Assembly (NCBI GenBank): GCA_020073085.1
Contig: JAIQFV010000012.1
Span: 84,825-148,824, forward strand
Reading direction: 5' to 3'
Length of the DNA stretch: 64,000 nucleotides
DNA from: Terriglobia bacterium
GTDB lineage: Bacteria; Acidobacteriota; Terriglobia; JAIQFV01
The notes beneath the pieces were generated by a model. The model ran no database searches. It saw only the letters and a list, made by a program, of their open reading frames with translations, and was not told the DNA's origin. Below, in pieces: positions 28,942 through 37,547 of this stretch. The position numbers were made by a program, and so were the translations under genes. Each line of letters begins with the position of its first letter. The first letter of the stretch is position 1.

Positions 28942-31824
28942 ATGGAAATCTCGCTTGATCTCGACCGACTTATTCAGCAGGTGGAAAAACCCGTCCGCTA
29001 CCTGGGGGGCGAGTGGAACCAGGTGGTCAAGGACCATGCCGCCGTTGACGTGGCCATGGCCCTCTGTTTTCCCGATATTTACGAAATCGCCATGTCGCAT
29101 ATGGGAGTTCGCATCCTCTACTCCCTGTTGAACCGGCGACCGGACGTGGCCTTCGAGCGATGTTTTACCCCCTGGGTGGACATGATCGAGAAGATGCAGC
29201 AGCACCACCTGCCGCTCACTTCCCTGGAAACCCGCACGCCGCTCGATCGCTTCGACATCGTCGGTTTTTCTCTCCAGTATGAAATGTCGTTCACGAATAT
29301 CCTGCTGATGCTGGAACTGGGCGGCATTCCGCTCCGGAGTGTCGACCGCGACCTGAGTTTTCCGTTAGTGATTGCCGGAGGCCCGGTTGCCCTCTCGCCG
29401 GAACCGATCGCGGACTTTATCGACGCCTTCGTTATTGGAGACGGTGAAGAAACGCTCGGCGGCCTGATCGATTGTGTCAAAGACTGGAAGCGCTCCGGGG
29501 ACGGGATGAATGCTCATGCGGACAAATCCCAGCTGCTGCGCGAGCTTGCCAAGCGGCCGGGCATCTATGTCCCTGCCCTTTACGACACGGCGGTTCATCC
29601 GCTGCACGGCTTGCAGGTCGTGGTGCCGCGCGAGTCCGGGCCCACCGTCAAGCGGCCCACCGGATATGACCCCGTCTTCTTTCACGGGGTCCTTAATCGA
29701 ACGCAGCCGGCCGGGGGGCTTGCACCTCCCTTCCCGGTCGTCCGGCAATACGTTGAGGACCTGTCCGCTTATCCTTTTCCGACCGATCTCATCGTGCCGT
29801 TCGGTGAGATTGTGCATGACCGTATCTCCATGGAAATCGCCCGCGGGTGTCTCGATGGCTGTCGTTTCTGCCAGGCCGGTTACACGTACCGGCCTTTGCG
29901 GGAGCGCTCGATCGATGACATTGTCCGAACCATTGTCAAGGCCAGCGAACAAACGGGATTCGACGAAGCGACCATTGCTTCTCTCTCCACGGCCGACTAC
30001 TCCTGCTTGAATCCGTTGATGGAAAAATTGATGGATGAGCTGGAGCACCGCAAGATTGCATTGTCGCTCACCTCCATGCGGGCCGATTCGATCACTCCCG
30101 AACTCACCTCGCAGATGAAGCGCGTGCGTAAGACGGGCCTCACTCTGGCTCCCGAGGCAGGCACCCAGCGCATGCGCGATATTATCAACAAGAACATCAC
30201 TGAGGAGTCGGTGCTCAAGAGCGCCACGGCCGCCTTTGACGCGGGATGGGACCTCATCAAGCTTTATTTCATGATTGGCCTTCCCATGGAAACCGGAGAC
30301 GATGTCCGGGGAATTTTCGAACTGGGGAAAAAAGTCAGGGATCTCAGCACGCGGTCGAGGCGGTCGGTCAACATCAATCTTTCCGCTTCGTCCTTCATTC
30401 CGAAACCGCACACCCCCTTTCAATGGTTCGCCTTTTGTGATTTGGAGGAGATCAAAGAGAAGCAGCGCCTGTTGCGCTCGTGGTGCAAGTCGGCCCGGAT
30501 CAACTTCAAGCACCACCATCCCGAGACTTCGCAAATGGAGTGCGTCCTGTCGCGCGGGGATCGTCGCCTGGGACGCGTCATCGAGCGGGCGTATCGAAGC
30601 GGATGTCGCTTTGACGGCTGGGACGACCAGTTCCGATATGATTTATGGGTCCAGGCGTTTGAACAGGAGGGTGTGGATTTTCGACAATACCTGAGGGCGC
30701 TCCCGGTCTTCGATTGCGCCGAGTGGCGGGGATCTACGGAGCCGGAACGGAACGACTGTACCGCCTATATCAAGTCGCTCTCGACGATCCGCGTGAAACC
30801 GCTGGACGCCCCCGTCGACTGGACGCCGCTGCCCTGGGATCACCTCGACGACCGAGTGGACAAGAAGTTCATCGTCTGGGACTTGAAACGCAGTCTCCAG
30901 GCCCGGGTCTCGCCCACCTGCGGCCCGGACTTGTGCTATAATTGCGGGTTGGAGTGCGAATTTGATGGGACGGGCCCTGGAGTCATTCAATCCGTGGAGC
31001 TGAAGAAGCCCGGAATTCAGGGGAACGGTCACGGCCAGAATCACGATCGGGATTTGGAAATGGAGCGTGAAATCCCCGCCGCGCCGGTTCAGGGTCCGGG
31101 AGCCGGGCGTTACCGTGCCTCATTTACGAAAGTGGGTCGATCCAAGTTTCTCTCGCACCTCGATCTGATGCGGCTGGTCCAGCGCGCCTTTCGTCGTGCG
31201 GGGATTCCATTGAAGTACTCTCAAGGCTTCCATCCGCAGCCGGTCGTTTCGTTTGGCCCCGCCCTGTCTGTCGGGATCGAGGGCACAGCCGAGCTGGTGG
31301 ATTTCGAAGCCATGGTCGGGTTGGAGGAAAAATCGTTTCTTTCGGTCATCAACTCCGTGCTCCCTGACGGAGTCCGATTCACCCGCTTAAAACCAGTTGA
31401 CCTGCACGCTCCTGCGCCATCAGCCATCGTCAAGGTAGCACGATATCAAGTGGAACTGGCCACGGACAGGATCCTGACGTCGGACAGGTCACAGGACGGG
31501 TCCCAGGGAGATCTGAGTTACGATGGGGTGACGCGGCAGTTGGATGCGTTTCTTGCCGCCAAGTCTTTCGTGATCCAGCGAAAAAAGAAGGACCGGATCG
31601 TCCCGACGGATCTCCGGTCGTTCGTAAGGAAAATCGAGGTCAAGGAATCCTCCGGTCGCCTGCTGCTCGAGCTCGAAATCGAGATGGGCGAGCGCGGTTC
31701 GGTCAGGCCTCAAGAAGTTCTAAAATCCATTTTGAACATTTCAGACGAGAACTTTCACGCAATCAAGCGCGACGCGCTTTTCGCCGAGCGAAATGGAACT
31801 TACTCTCCAGCTTTTTCCAGCTGA
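28942..31824 (+). CDS. Fused radical SAM protein (TIGR03960-like) with C-terminal DUF2344 domain
   Basis: The 960-residue protein joins two genes that are separate in many genomes. Residues ~1-620 form a B12-binding-like N-terminal domain and radical SAM core with the cluster motif CLDGCRFC and following Y-R-P-L-R-E-R-S. A Cys-rich linker (CGPDLCYNCGLEC, ~665-680) could bind metal. The C-terminal part from ~720 begins YRASFTKVGRSKFLSHLDLMR and continues GIPLKYSQGFHPQPVVSFGP, which is the DUF2344 signature. ATG 28942 was chosen over an upstream TTG at 28915. In many bacteria this pair stands next to rng, as here. The reaction is unknown; a role in RNA or translation is only suggested by context. 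Confidence 0.9.
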   Translation: MEISLDLDRLIQQVEKPVRYLGGEWNQVVKDHAAVDVAMALCFPDIYEIAMSHMGVRILYSLLNRRPDVAFERCFTPWVDMIEKMQQHHLPLTSLETRTPLDRFDIVGFSLQYEMSFTNILLMLELGGIPLRSVDRDLSFPLVIAGGPVALSPEPIADFIDAFVIGDGEETLGGLIDCVKDWKRSGDGMNAHADKSQLLRELAKRPGIYVPALYDTAVHPLHGLQVVVPRESGPTVKRPTGYDPVFFHGVLNRTQPAGGLAPPFPVVRQYVEDLSAYPFPTDLIVPFGEIVHDRISMEIARGCLDGCRFCQAGYTYRPLRERSIDDIVRTIVKASEQTGFDEATIASLSTADYSCLNPLMEKLMDELEHRKIALSLTSMRADSITPELTSQMKRVRKTGLTLAPEAGTQRMRDIINKNITEESVLKSATAAFDAGWDLIKLYFMIGLPMETGDDVRGIFELGKKVRDLSTRSRRSVNINLSASSFIPKPHTPFQWFAFCDLEEIKEKQRLLRSWCKSARINFKHHHPETSQMECVLSRGDRRLGRVIERAYRSGCRFDGWDDQFRYDLWVQAFEQEGVDFRQYLRALPVFDCAEWRGSTEPERNDCTAYIKSLSTIRVKPLDAPVDWTPLPWDHLDDRVDKKFIVWDLKRSLQARVSPTCGPDLCYNCGLECEFDGTGPGVIQSVELKKPGIQGNGHGQNHDRDLEMEREIPAAPVQGPGAGRYRASFTKVGRSKFLSHLDLMRLVQRAFRRAGIPLKYSQGFHPQPVVSFGPALSVGIEGTAELVDFEAMVGLEEKSFLSVINSVLPDGVRFTRLKPVDLHAPAPSAIVKVARYQVELATDRILTSDRSQDGSQGDLSYDGVTRQLDAFLAAKSFVIQRKKKDRIVPTDLRSFVRKIEVKESSGRLLLELEIEMGERGSVRPQEVLKSILNISDENFHAIKRDALFAERNGTYSPAFSS

Positions 31825-32207
31825 TCTCTGGATAAGGCTCATCACTTTTCTGGAAGCGATTTTGAATGCAGCGACCTGCATGCACCGCCATCGCTCCGCG
31901 TGGACGGGGTGGACTGCACGGGGCCGCGATGCCGGGGAGGGCCGCTGGCACGCTGTATCGGAGTGCCCCCTTGCAAGGCTTGCCCGGGGCGTTCAGAGTC
32001 TCCTGGAAAATAACTTTCATTTCACCACCGTTCCCGCATTGTCCGGTTGCACCGGAAGGCCAGGACCCGGCAGGGGTCGTGTTGCGGTGGATCTCGGATC
32101 GTGGCGTGCTCTGTGCCCGGATGGTCGCGAAAGTTCCTGTCTCGAGGACACCCTGGGGAGAAGCCTTAGCGGCCTCCCGCGGAAGTGTCTCGGGAAGGAA
32201 TTCGGCA
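31825..32207 (+). other. Long leader upstream of the RNase E/G gene
   Basis: 383 bp separate the radical SAM stop from the RNase E/G ATG. The RNase frame is open through it to 31866 but that peptide is Arg/Pro/Gly-rich without family character. The stretch would form the 5' leader if cotranscribed. A strong ribosome binding site (GGGAAGGAA) closes it. Confidence 0.55.
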
Positions 32208-35200
32208 ATGTCAAAGGAAATGATTATCAACACGTCTCCCCAAGAGACGAAGGTCGCGATACTCGAAGAAGACCAATTGGTCGAAGTTCACATCGAACGG
32301 AGCCTCGAACAAGGCCTGGTTGGGTCCATCTATAAAGGCCGTGTCACTAAAGTCCTCCCCGGCATGCAATCCGCGTTCGTGAATGTGGGCCTGGATCGCG
32401 ACGCCTTTCTTTACGTCTCCGATTTCTTTGAAGATGCTGAGGAATACGATTCCATCGTCGCCACGGTGGAAGACAAGATTGAAAAGCTTGAATCCACTCC
32501 GGGTGAGGCGGCCCTCCATGCCCCCTCCCCGATGGTTATCGAAATCCCCACCCGGCTTGACCCTTCTGAAACCCAAGGCCCCGCCGCGGCCGTTACCACA
32601 GCTGGAAAGGCGGTCCCCGAGAAGGTTCCTCCTATTGCTCAAGCGGCCGTAATGGCGCAACCGACGCCGGTCTCTGAGAAGGCGGCCGAGGCGGAGGCGA
32701 GACAGGATCTGGAGAAGGGTGTTCCCGCGGCGTCCGGGCAGGGATCTGCCGAATCCGCCCAAAAATCCCAAGGTGAATTTGACCGTCAGTCGCGGGGCCG
32801 GTACGGCCGCCGCCGCGGCCGCCGCCGCCCATGGGAACGGCGAAAGGAAGAACCACCCCGGAGTGTTCCGCAGTCCCCGGCCCAACCACAGGCCCCGATC
32901 CCGACCGCGATGGTCCCTCCGCCCGCCCCCGCGCTGGTGAGTACCTTGACCCCTCTTCCCGGAGAATCCCTGTCAAAATTCCAGCAATCCGCGACAGTGT
33001 CCGGTGAAGAACAGCCACCAGCTCACGAATTCCTTTCCCCCGACGCTGTTTATCTTCCCGAGGCTGATCTTCCCGAGACAGCGGCATCCTCGCCGCCCGG
33101 CATGGCGGAAACTCCCCCATTGCCCCCGGTTGAAACCGCCCCTGCGGAAACTCAAGGAGAGGTGACACCTGCTCCATCGAGTCAGGCCGGAGGGATGTCG
33201 TGGGTTCAAGAAGCGCCCCTGATCCCCAATCAACCCGAGACGTTCGAACAGGTGGAGAAGATCTTGTCCATCCTGGATGTCCCGGTCGAACCGGGTCAAT
33301 CCCCGACACGATTGGAACCAGCCGCGCCACGGGCCACCCCGTTGGAAAAGGATTCCGTCATCCCTCTCGATGTCATTGTCCCGGAAATCCCTTCGCCCGT
33401 GAGCCCTGCGGTTGCCGAAGCAGCCACCCCGGCCAGTGAAACCGTTGAAATAACTGAGGAGCCAATTTCGTTGCAGCTGGATGAATCAGGGGCCTCGGCC
33501 GATGTTCCCCTGGTCGCAAGATTCTCCAGCACGGACTCCGCCGCAATGGAATCAGGAGCCCAGGTCGCCAGATCGGAACCGCCAGAAGCGATCAACGCAT
33601 GGCAAGATACCGTTGAACCTGTTTCTCTTGAATCAGCGGACTCGAGGGTTTCAGAAAGAACCCCGGAGGAAAAGGCGGAGCCCATAACAGAATCGAAAGG
33701 GACCGAGACCGCATTAGAGATTCCGGCTTCCGAAGCACACGAAGGTTCGATTCCCGCGGAAGAACAGGCAACCCCAGTTCAAGGAGTGTCCAGGGAGCAG
33801 GAGACGCCGCCGAGTATTCCGCCCGCTTCCGAACCACCCGTGCCTGCGGGGGCTGACGAGCAAGCCGCGGTCACGCGTGGGACGACGATCTCAGAAGAAT
33901 ACCCCCTTCCAAGGCCTGAGTCAGAACCGGGCGAAAGCCTCGCCGCGACAATGCTCCACCGCGAATCCACGGAACAATCCGACGAACCGCGTTGGCCGGT
34001 GTCTGAACAATCCATCGTCAAGGAAGCCAGGACTGTGGAAACGGCTGATCGGGAACCGGTGCCTGCGGTGCCGATCTCCGAAATCCCTCCGGCGGCCGGA
34101 TTGACTCTCCAGATGGCCGGTCCGGTGACACCACTGCCGGAAGTGCCTCCCGCCGCTGTCCCTGTAATCGCAGAGGGACCGGCCTCATCGACCCCCGAAA
34201 CCTTCAAGCCGAAGTTCAAAGAAGAGTCCAAGAGGGAAAGAACTGGGCCGCGCTTTGAAAAATCCTCAGCTTCGAAATTCTCTCCCGCCGCCCGGCGATT
34301 CGAAGCGAAAGCGGAGAAGGCCGCTGCTCAACTGGCTCTCCAGCCCGAGGTCTATGGGCCACCGACGCCTTACGAATACATGACGGATGGAGAAAAAGCC
34401 GAGTACAACGCCCGTCGCGCCCAAGAAAAGACCTCGGCCAAAATCCTCGATTCCTCGCGCAAGTTAGCGGCGCCTCAGCCCCGGGATTACGCCTTCCAGC
34501 GGGGTCGGCGTGGGCGGCGAGGCCGCAACAAACGGTTTGCCGATCATGAGACTCCGTCCGAACAACCTGCACCCCGGGAGGAGAAGCGGCCGGCGTCCCG
34601 CCTGCTCATTGCCGAGTTGTTGAGAGAAGGCCAGGAAATTCTGGTCCAGATCGCCAAGGAGCCGCTCGGAAAGAAAGGGGCGCGCATTACTTCACATATT
34701 GCGCTGCCGGGTCGCTATCTGGTGTACATGCCTACGGTGGATCACATCGGTGTTTCACGAAAGATCGGTAGTGACGAAGAACGCCGCCGGCTGAAACGCA
34801 TCATTAATGAATTCGGGGAAGGCCTTCCGGGAGGCTTTATCGTCCGCACGGCGGGCGAGGGCCGGACCGAAGAAGAATTGAAGCAGGACATTCGTTTTCT
34901 TGCCAACACGTGGGCCGATATCCGTTCCCGCGCGGAGAAGCGGGCTGCCCCGGCGCTGCTTCATCGCGATCTCGGCGTGCTGGAACGAATTCTGCGCGAT
35001 CAACTTTCATCGGAATTCTCCGCCATCCGTCTCGACACAGAAACCGAGTACGCCAAGGTTCTCGAATTCGTCAACCAGTTCCAGCCAGCCCTGGTCGGAC
35101 GCGTCAAGCTGCATTTCAAGGACACTCCCATTTTTGAGGAATACGGCGTCGACCATGAGATCGAGAAGGCCTTGAAGCCCAAGGTGTGGCTCAAGTCGGG

Positions 35201-35801
35201 CGGATATATCGTCATCAACCAGACCGAGGCGATGGTGGCCATTGACGTCAATACCGGCAAGTTCGTGGGCAAGACCACGCGGCTCGAAGATACCATCGTG
35301 AAGACCAATATCGACGCGGCCAAGGAAGTGGCGCGGCAGATCCGTCTCCGCGACATGGGGGGGATCATCGTCATCGACTTCATCGACATGGAGGAGCGCA
35401 AGAACCGGCAGAAGGTGATTCAGGCGCTGGAAGAGGCCATGCGGCAAGATCGGGCTCCCTCAAAGATTCTTTCCTTCAATGATTTCGGGCTCGTGGCCCT
35501 GACTCGAAAGCGGGTCAAACAGTCGCTCGAGAAGATTCTCATGCAGCCGTGCGTCTTTTGTCAGGGTCATGGACTGGTCAAGAGCGTGCAGACCGTGTGC
35601 TACGAAATCCAGGCCGAGGCCAAGAAGATGGCCCCTCTGCTCGATGGCCGGGAGATACGGATCCGCGTTCATCCGGAAGTGGCCCGGGCCTTGAAAACGT
35701 CCGAGCAGACCGTCGTCTCAGAAATCGAAAGCCATACCCGGAAAGACGTGATCATCAAAGCCGATCCCCAAACGTTTCAGGACCAGTTTGAAATCTTTTG
35801 A
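32208..35801 (+). CDS. rng: Ribonuclease E/G with a giant insert splitting the S1 domain
   Basis: Endoribonuclease of mRNA decay and rRNA processing. Residues 1-82 are the first half of an S1 RNA-binding domain (SIYKGRVTKVLPGMQSAFVNVG). The second half resumes at ~797 (LREGQEILVQIAKEPLGKKG). Between them lie ~710 residues of Pro/Glu/Ala/Thr-rich, low-complexity sequence with two arginine-rich patches (RYGRRRGRRR at ~195 and QRGRRGRRGRNKR at ~764-776). The catalytic core follows with metal-binding Asp in VAIDVNTG and IVIDFIDM, then a Zn-link motif CVFCQGHG, where the family has CPxC. Start ATG 32208 has GGGAAGGAA upstream. Total 1197 aa, against ~490-520 for a plain RNase G. RNase E or G identity cannot be separated here, because the usual C-terminal scaffold of RNase E is absent. 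Confidence 0.95.
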   Translation: MSKEMIINTSPQETKVAILEEDQLVEVHIERSLEQGLVGSIYKGRVTKVLPGMQSAFVNVGLDRDAFLYVSDFFEDAEEYDSIVATVEDKIEKLESTPGEAALHAPSPMVIEIPTRLDPSETQGPAAAVTTAGKAVPEKVPPIAQAAVMAQPTPVSEKAAEAEARQDLEKGVPAASGQGSAESAQKSQGEFDRQSRGRYGRRRGRRRPWERRKEEPPRSVPQSPAQPQAPIPTAMVPPPAPALVSTLTPLPGESLSKFQQSATVSGEEQPPAHEFLSPDAVYLPEADLPETAASSPPGMAETPPLPPVETAPAETQGEVTPAPSSQAGGMSWVQEAPLIPNQPETFEQVEKILSILDVPVEPGQSPTRLEPAAPRATPLEKDSVIPLDVIVPEIPSPVSPAVAEAATPASETVEITEEPISLQLDESGASADVPLVARFSSTDSAAMESGAQVARSEPPEAINAWQDTVEPVSLESADSRVSERTPEEKAEPITESKGTETALEIPASEAHEGSIPAEEQATPVQGVSREQETPPSIPPASEPPVPAGADEQAAVTRGTTISEEYPLPRPESEPGESLAATMLHRESTEQSDEPRWPVSEQSIVKEARTVETADREPVPAVPISEIPPAAGLTLQMAGPVTPLPEVPPAAVPVIAEGPASSTPETFKPKFKEESKRERTGPRFEKSSASKFSPAARRFEAKAEKAAAQLALQPEVYGPPTPYEYMTDGEKAEYNARRAQEKTSAKILDSSRKLAAPQPRDYAFQRGRRGRRGRNKRFADHETPSEQPAPREEKRPASRLLIAELLREGQEILVQIAKEPLGKKGARITSHIALPGRYLVYMPTVDHIGVSRKIGSDEERRRLKRIINEFGEGLPGGFIVRTAGEGRTEEELKQDIRFLANTWADIRSRAEKRAAPALLHRDLGVLERILRDQLSSEFSAIRLDTETEYAKVLEFVNQFQPALVGRVKLHFKDTPIFEEYGVDHEIEKALKPKVWLKSGGYIVINQTEAMVAIDVNTGKFVGKTTRLEDTIVKTNIDAAKEVARQIRLRDMGGIIVIDFIDMEERKNRQKVIQALEEAMRQDRAPSKILSFNDFGLVALTRKRVKQSLEKILMQPCVFCQGHGLVKSVQTVCYEIQAEAKKMAPLLDGREIRIRVHPEVARALKTSEQTVVSEIESHTRKDVIIKADPQTFQDQFEIF

Positions 35802-35959
35802 GAAGCAGTGGGCGGTGGGCGGTGGGCAGTTTGTTAAGCGGACTTGAAATTCCATTCTGTGGGCGAAAGTAGAATGTAAAGGCGCTCCGGGCCCACGAAG
35901 CAGCGGTCTTGAAAACCAGACGCAACACGAAGTGGAAGCATAAAGCGAAAGCAATAACA

Positions 35960-35989
35960 AATGCCCGATGAGGATTCATCGGGCATTTT
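35960..35989 (+). terminator. Intrinsic terminator after RNase E/G
   Basis: AATGCCCGATGA (35960-35971) and TCATCGGGCATT (35976-35987) form a perfect 12-bp stem with a GGAT loop, followed by TT then G. It lies 159 bp beyond the RNase stop codon. The U-tract is short but the stem is very strong. Confidence 0.75.
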
Positions 35990-36057
35990 GGTCTGGCCGG
36001 ATTGAATCTAAGTAAGGAATCGAGACGCGATCATACACCTCCGAATGGAGCACCCCC

Positions 36058-37254
36058 ATGAATTTTGAGACCTTCGAACTGGAGCGATTTCAATCCACAT
36101 GGGAAAACCAGGTGGATTACAACCTCTCGGAGAGCGGTATCCTGCCGATGTCGGTGCGGGAACTGACACAGCTTGCTTCGGGGACGGCGCGACGCGAGAA
36201 GTCTTCCGACCCTTCGATCGCTCGGTTACTCCAGAAATCACTGGGCTACAGCCAGACGAACGGGACGGTCCCTCTGCGCCGAAGCGTGGCGGCGCTTTAC
36301 CCCGGCGCCACCGAAGACAACATCGAAATCACCAATGGCGGCTCCGAGGCGAACTTCATCACGATGTGGCGGGTTGTTGAGCCGCGCGATGAAGTCGTGG
36401 TCATGTTGCCCAATTACATGCAGGTGTGGGGCGTCGCCCGGGCGCTTCGCGCGAAGGTGAAGGCCTGGTGGCTGCGGCCGGTGGCGACCTCCCCCTCACA
36501 ACGCGGACCGATTCAGTGGGCGCCGGACCTCGAGCAGCTCAAATCGCTGGTCACGAAGAGGACCAAATTGATCGCCATCTGTAATCCCAACAATCCCACT
36601 GGGGCCGTGTTAACTCGCGACGCCATGCAATCGATTGTTGACCGGGCGCGGTGGGCGGGAGCGTGGCTTCTCGCCGATGAGGTGTACCAGGGTGCCGAAC
36701 TGGGGGGACCCGTTACACCCTCGTTTTGGACTATAGCCGCCGGCTCAAATGCCCCGTATAGGAAGCTCATCGTCGCCAACAGCCTCTCCAAGGCGTACGG
36801 ATTGCCCGGCCTGCGCCTTGGCTGGATGGCGGGTCGGCGGGAGGCCATCGACCAGTCCTAGGCCGCACACGACTACACGACCATCGGTCCGGGCACCTTG
36901 AACGACGCGCTGGCCACCGTGGCCCTTTCCACCGCCACACGCCGGGCCATCCTCGAGCGCACGCGAACAATCCTTCGGGCGCAGTGGCCGATTCTGGAAA
37001 AATGGATCGCCGCGCACGACCCTCAATTTGTAGCTGCTCCCCCGCAGGCAGGGGCCATCGCATTGCTCCAATACAGAATGAAGATAAATTCCACCGAGCT
37101 TGCCAACCGGCTCCGAAAAAAGAAAAGCGTCCTGATTGTCCCGGGGGACCATTTCCTGTTGGACCACCATGTTCGAATCGGATTCGGTGGACATCCTGGA
37201 CATCTGAAGGAAGGCTTGAAGCGGTTGTCGGAGATGGTCCTTGGGCTGAATTGA
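36058..37254 (+). pseudogene. Class I/II aminotransferase interrupted by an in-frame amber codon
   Basis: The PLP-dependent fold-type I enzyme reads through as 397 sense codons in one frame, but TAG at 36859-36861 stops it after residue 267. Before the stop are NPNNPTGAVL, the DEVYQGAE Asp-Tyr pair and the PLP lysine in NSLSKAYGLPGLRLGW. After it the same frame continues HDYTTIGPGTLNDALA and ends VRIGFGGHPGHLKEGLKRL, the normal C-terminal domain. Trp is a likely ancestral residue at this place (TGG to TAG). No frameshift is involved. It may be a recent pseudogene, a sequencing error, or a read-through gene; the rest of the protein shows no decay. The substrate is unknown. Confidence 0.85.
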
Positions 37255-37547
37255 GGTTAGGCATACGAGATCAGAAAGAGGGAACGGATGATCTCTTGCA
37301 GAGACGCATGGTTGCCGTGAGGAAACGGATTAAAGGTTTTCTGGCTTCTTCCTTCTGACTTCTGACATCTGATTTCCGACTTCCGGCTTCTGTCCGCTGA
37401 CTTCAAGCGAGGGCGCACAGCGGTGCGCCCCTACGGACGACCTCCGGCTTCCGGCTTCTGACCTCTGACTTCCGGCTTACCTCCTCCGACACTTTGAGCC
37501 TTCTTTCTGATAGAATACTCTGCTCAAATTCCACAGATGGAGGCATC
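37255..37547. repeat. Intergenic stretch with CTTCYGA-type heptamers and a GGGCGCAC palindrome
   Basis: Degenerate 7-bp units (CTTCTGA, CATCTGA, TTTCCGA, CTTCCGG, CTTCTGT) fill about 37345-37395 and 37440-37480. Between them is the hairpin GGGCGCAC-AGCG-GTGCGCCC (37411-37430). The rest of the gap upstream of the S9 peptidase shows nothing else. Confidence 0.8.
37411..37430. repeat. REP-like palindrome, copy 1
   Basis: GGGCGCAC and GTGCGCCC flank the 4-base loop AGCG, with context CGAGGG...CCCCTACGGA. Copies with the same arms but other loops are at 39748-39767 and 42456-42475. Confidence 0.85.

Noticed and set aside
31866..32207. N-terminal extension of RNase E/G from 31866
   Set aside because: The extension has no RNase or targeting feature, and ATG 32208 has a strong ribosome binding site directly before the S1 domain.
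33592..34231. Antisense frames within the RNase insert
   Set aside because: The low-complexity GC-rich insert gives open frames on both strands by composition; the sense frame is continuous with the flanking S1 halves.
35895..35935. tRNA-like sequence GGTCTTGAAAACCAGACGC downstream of RNase E/G
   Set aside because: No acceptor stem, D arm or T arm could be drawn around it.
36859..36861. Pyrrolysine at the TAG of the aminotransferase
   Set aside because: No pyl genes or PYLIS-like structure were seen and the family has no pyrrolysine; a Trp codon change is simpler.
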